In this document: positions 34,388 to 35,753 of the stretch, one piece after another
Position numbering within the stretch: position 1 is the stretch's first letter
How the letters are laid out: each line of letters starts with the position of its first letter
Notes under the pieces: generated by a model
Database searches by the model: none
What the model saw: only the letters and a program-made list of their open reading frames with translations
What the model was told of the DNA's origin: nothing
Position numbers and translations under genes: made by a program
Assembly: GCA_964344625.1 (NCBI GenBank)
Contig: CAYFNZ010000010.1
Coordinates: forward strand, 1-35,753
Direction of reading: 5' to 3'
Source: JAAYEL01 sp964344625
GTDB taxonomy: Bacteria; Bacillota; Clostridia; Tissierellales; Peptoniphilaceae
DNA: 35,753 nucleotides

Positions 34388-34822
34388 CTATTTACCGGTT
34401 GAGCCGATTCCGCCTTCCCCTCTATGGGTCTGGTCAAGCTCCTTAACTTCTTGAATTTCAACCCTCAAGTAAGGTTGGATAATCATTTGAACTAGTCTAT
34501 CTCCCTTATTAATTTCAAGGTCTTCTTCACCTTCATTGATCAAAAATAAAATTACTTCGCCCCTGTAGTCGGAGTCTATTATGCCAGTACTATTGGCAAG
34601 CTTCACCCTCATCTTGATGCCAGCAGAGCTCCTTGGATAAATGGCCCCAAAATAACCTTCTGGTATCTGCATTTTCAAACCAGTAGGGATTTTAACCACT
34701 TGGTGGGGCTTTGCTATTACGGTTTCTTCATTGTTGCAATATAGGTCAAAACCGGCTGAGCCTGGTGTAGCATATTGAGGGCATGTCCCTTCAGAAATTA
34801 TCTTCAAAACCTTCTTGTCCAT
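34388..34822 (-). CDS. dut: dUTP diphosphatase
   Basis: This trimeric dUTPase hydrolyses dUTP to dUMP, keeping uracil out of DNA and feeding dTMP synthesis. In 144 residues all five family motifs are visible: AGFDLYC (1), PRSSAG (2), STGIIDSDYRGE with the catalytic aspartate (3), GDRLVQMII (4) and the C-terminal RGEGGIGSTGK (5). It starts two bases after the upstream phosphoesterase-like gene ends, so the two are cotranscribed. Confidence 0.97.
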   Translation of the reverse strand: MDKKVLKIISEGTCPQYATPGSAGFDLYCNNEETVIAKPHQVVKIPTGLKMQIPEGYFGAIYPRSSAGIKMRVKLANSTGIIDSDYRGEVILFLINEGEEDLEINKGDRLVQMIIQPYLRVEIQEVKELDQTHRGEGGIGSTGK

Positions 34823-34824
34823 AT

Positions 34825-35688
34825 CTACCTCTTTAATTTTATCTCGTTTACTTCTCTAGAATTAAACAACCTTAGCCTTCCGCTTTTCTTGCCGCTTCCC
34901 CTTGAAACAATCAAGAGCTTGTCTCCTAAGATATAGTCGTCTTCCTTATACTTACTTTCCTTATCGTAGGATAGACCTCCCATAAAAGGAAGTCTAATCC
35001 AACCTCCATTCCTATCTCCTGACAAGATTAGGTCTGCCCCTTTCTTGCTTAGGTCATCAGCATATGATGGATTATGGGATAAAACCAGGTTAAATTCTTT
35101 GTCATCAAAACTAAGCTTACTATCTGTCTTAAGGTCATCTGAATCGGACTTATAGTCTTCAAGTTTGGGCTTAATACTTTGAACACTAATCATGTCCCCG
35201 CCCTTATTAAGATCTATTTTATCTTCGATAAGATAGATGCCGTGGTTTTTTAATTTAGAAAACAAGTCCGAGATATAGTCATCCCCCAGTTCTAACTCAC
35301 TTTGCCCCCTCGCAACATAAAAGATTAGGCTTTCGCTAATATCATCTTTCATCTTTGCGAAATCCTCATAATACTTAGAATCTTTTTTAGTAAAAGTGTT
35401 GCCTGTGAATACCACTAGGTTGGGGTTTATTTCTATAATAGTTTCCTTTAGTTTAGAAAGGTTGTCTGAGCCCTTTAAGTACAAGTCTGAAACCTGAACT
35501 ATCTTATAGTTATTGAAGGATTCAGGTAGCTTAGATTTTTTGACCTCATACTTCCTAACATTTATATTGAAAAGAGGATAAATAACCGTTATGAATACTA
35601 AAAGAAAAATGATTGAAAATATAACTATATTTCTAATCAACTTCTTTCTTTTTAATTTTTTTAATTCCCTATTAAATCTTTCTTCCAT
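34825..35688 (-). CDS. Membrane-anchored calcineurin-like phosphoesterase homologue, probably inactive
   Basis: This 287-residue protein has an N-terminal membrane helix (about 18-40) and a YkuE-like calcineurin phosphoesterase fold. The fold is recognisable by VQVSDLYLKG, LVVFTGNTF, LVLSHNPSYADDL, GGWIRLPFMGG and a final LIVSRGSGK...LRLFN. The metal ligands are largely gone: the first DxH reads D68-x-Y70, the GD aspartate is N97, the GNHD site reads RGQSE, and GHTH reads G224-D-R-N227; H205 remains. The frame is intact, so it is better seen as a pseudoenzyme than a decayed gene. dut follows after two bases and rnpB lies upstream. Confidence 0.82.
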   Translation of the reverse strand: MEERFNRELKKLKRKKLIRNIVIFSIIFLLVFITVIYPLFNINVRKYEVKKSKLPESFNNYKIVQVSDLYLKGSDNLSKLKETIIEINPNLVVFTGNTFTKKDSKYYEDFAKMKDDISESLIFYVARGQSELELGDDYISDLFSKLKNHGIYLIEDKIDLNKGGDMISVQSIKPKLEDYKSDSDDLKTDSKLSFDDKEFNLVLSHNPSYADDLSKKGADLILSGDRNGGWIRLPFMGGLSYDKESKYKEDDYILGDKLLIVSRGSGKKSGRLRLFNSREVNEIKLKR

Positions 35689-35720
35689 AATTATTAATAT
35701 CCCCGTTTAAAACAAATAAT

Positions 35721-35753
35721 GAGCAAGTCTATAAGCCGTGTTCTGTATTAGAT
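35721..35753 (-). ncRNA. rnpB: RNase P RNA, 3' end only
   Basis: On the minus strand ACAGAACACGGCTTATAGAC followed by TTGCTC is the conserved 3' end of the bacterial RNase P RNA (compare ACAGAA-C-CGGCTTAT in many species). The rest lies beyond the window. The exact 3' end, near 35721, is an estimate. Confidence 0.75.

Noticed and set aside
1..35753. CRISPR array, tRNA or rRNA genes
   Set aside because: No regularly spaced direct repeats, cloverleaf-type sequences or rRNA segments were seen. The only stable RNA found is the rnpB end.

Overview
This window looks like chromosomal DNA from an AT-rich, strictly anaerobic Gram-positive bacterium. The gene set fits an Anaerococcus- or Peptoniphilus-like member of the Tissierellia: rpoBC with rpsL, an FtsEX cell-wall hydrolase module, class B sortase, anaerobic ribonucleotide reductase NrdDG, PepF, and groESL without a visible CIRCE. 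The genus is an inference from gene content and style, not a proven identification. A run of exactly 100 N at 20950-21049 shows that the sequence is a scaffold from a draft assembly.

Layout. Almost everything is on the minus strand. From the low end it holds the first codons of rpsG, then rpsL, rpoC and rpoB. rpoB carries an in-frame TGA 122 codons before its natural end. A gene-free leader and a strong terminator separate rpoB from uvrB-uvrA, which sit behind a LexA-type box. Next come a CtpA-type S41 protease and the module ftsE-ftsX-M23 hydrolase. Two plus-strand islands follow. The first is a GntR/YtrA-type regulator with an ABC transporter (18073-20739), then the start of a possible aldehyde:ferredoxin oxidoreductase-like gene that runs into the assembly gap. 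The second is a pair of half-size chromate transporters (22232-23358). A minus-strand formate/nitrite-type channel lies between them. The high end holds a DUF1846 gene, nrdD-nrdG behind two NrdR boxes, a group II intron remnant, pepF with an atypical response regulator, a sortase-OGG-groES-groEL run, dut with a degenerate phosphoesterase, and the 3' end of the RNase P RNA.

How the genes work together. Several units make functional sense: transcription and translation core (rpoB-rpoC-rpsL-rpsG), nucleotide excision repair under SOS control (uvrB-uvrA), FtsEX activation of a coiled-coil peptidoglycan hydrolase, and anaerobic dNTP synthesis under NrdR (nrdD-nrdG), with dUTPase elsewhere protecting the dNTP pool.

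The most unusual signals are: (1) 20-nt arms flanking rpsL that can pair over their full length in the transcript, one arm next to the ribosome binding site; (2) the in-frame TGA in rpoB; (3) two inverted 31-nt elements at 23372-23488 whose differences are compensatory in the predicted stems; (4) four proteins with family-defining residues replaced (phosphoesterase, response-regulator receiver, FNT central histidine, ABC H-loop). No complete new multi-gene defence or mobile system is visible.
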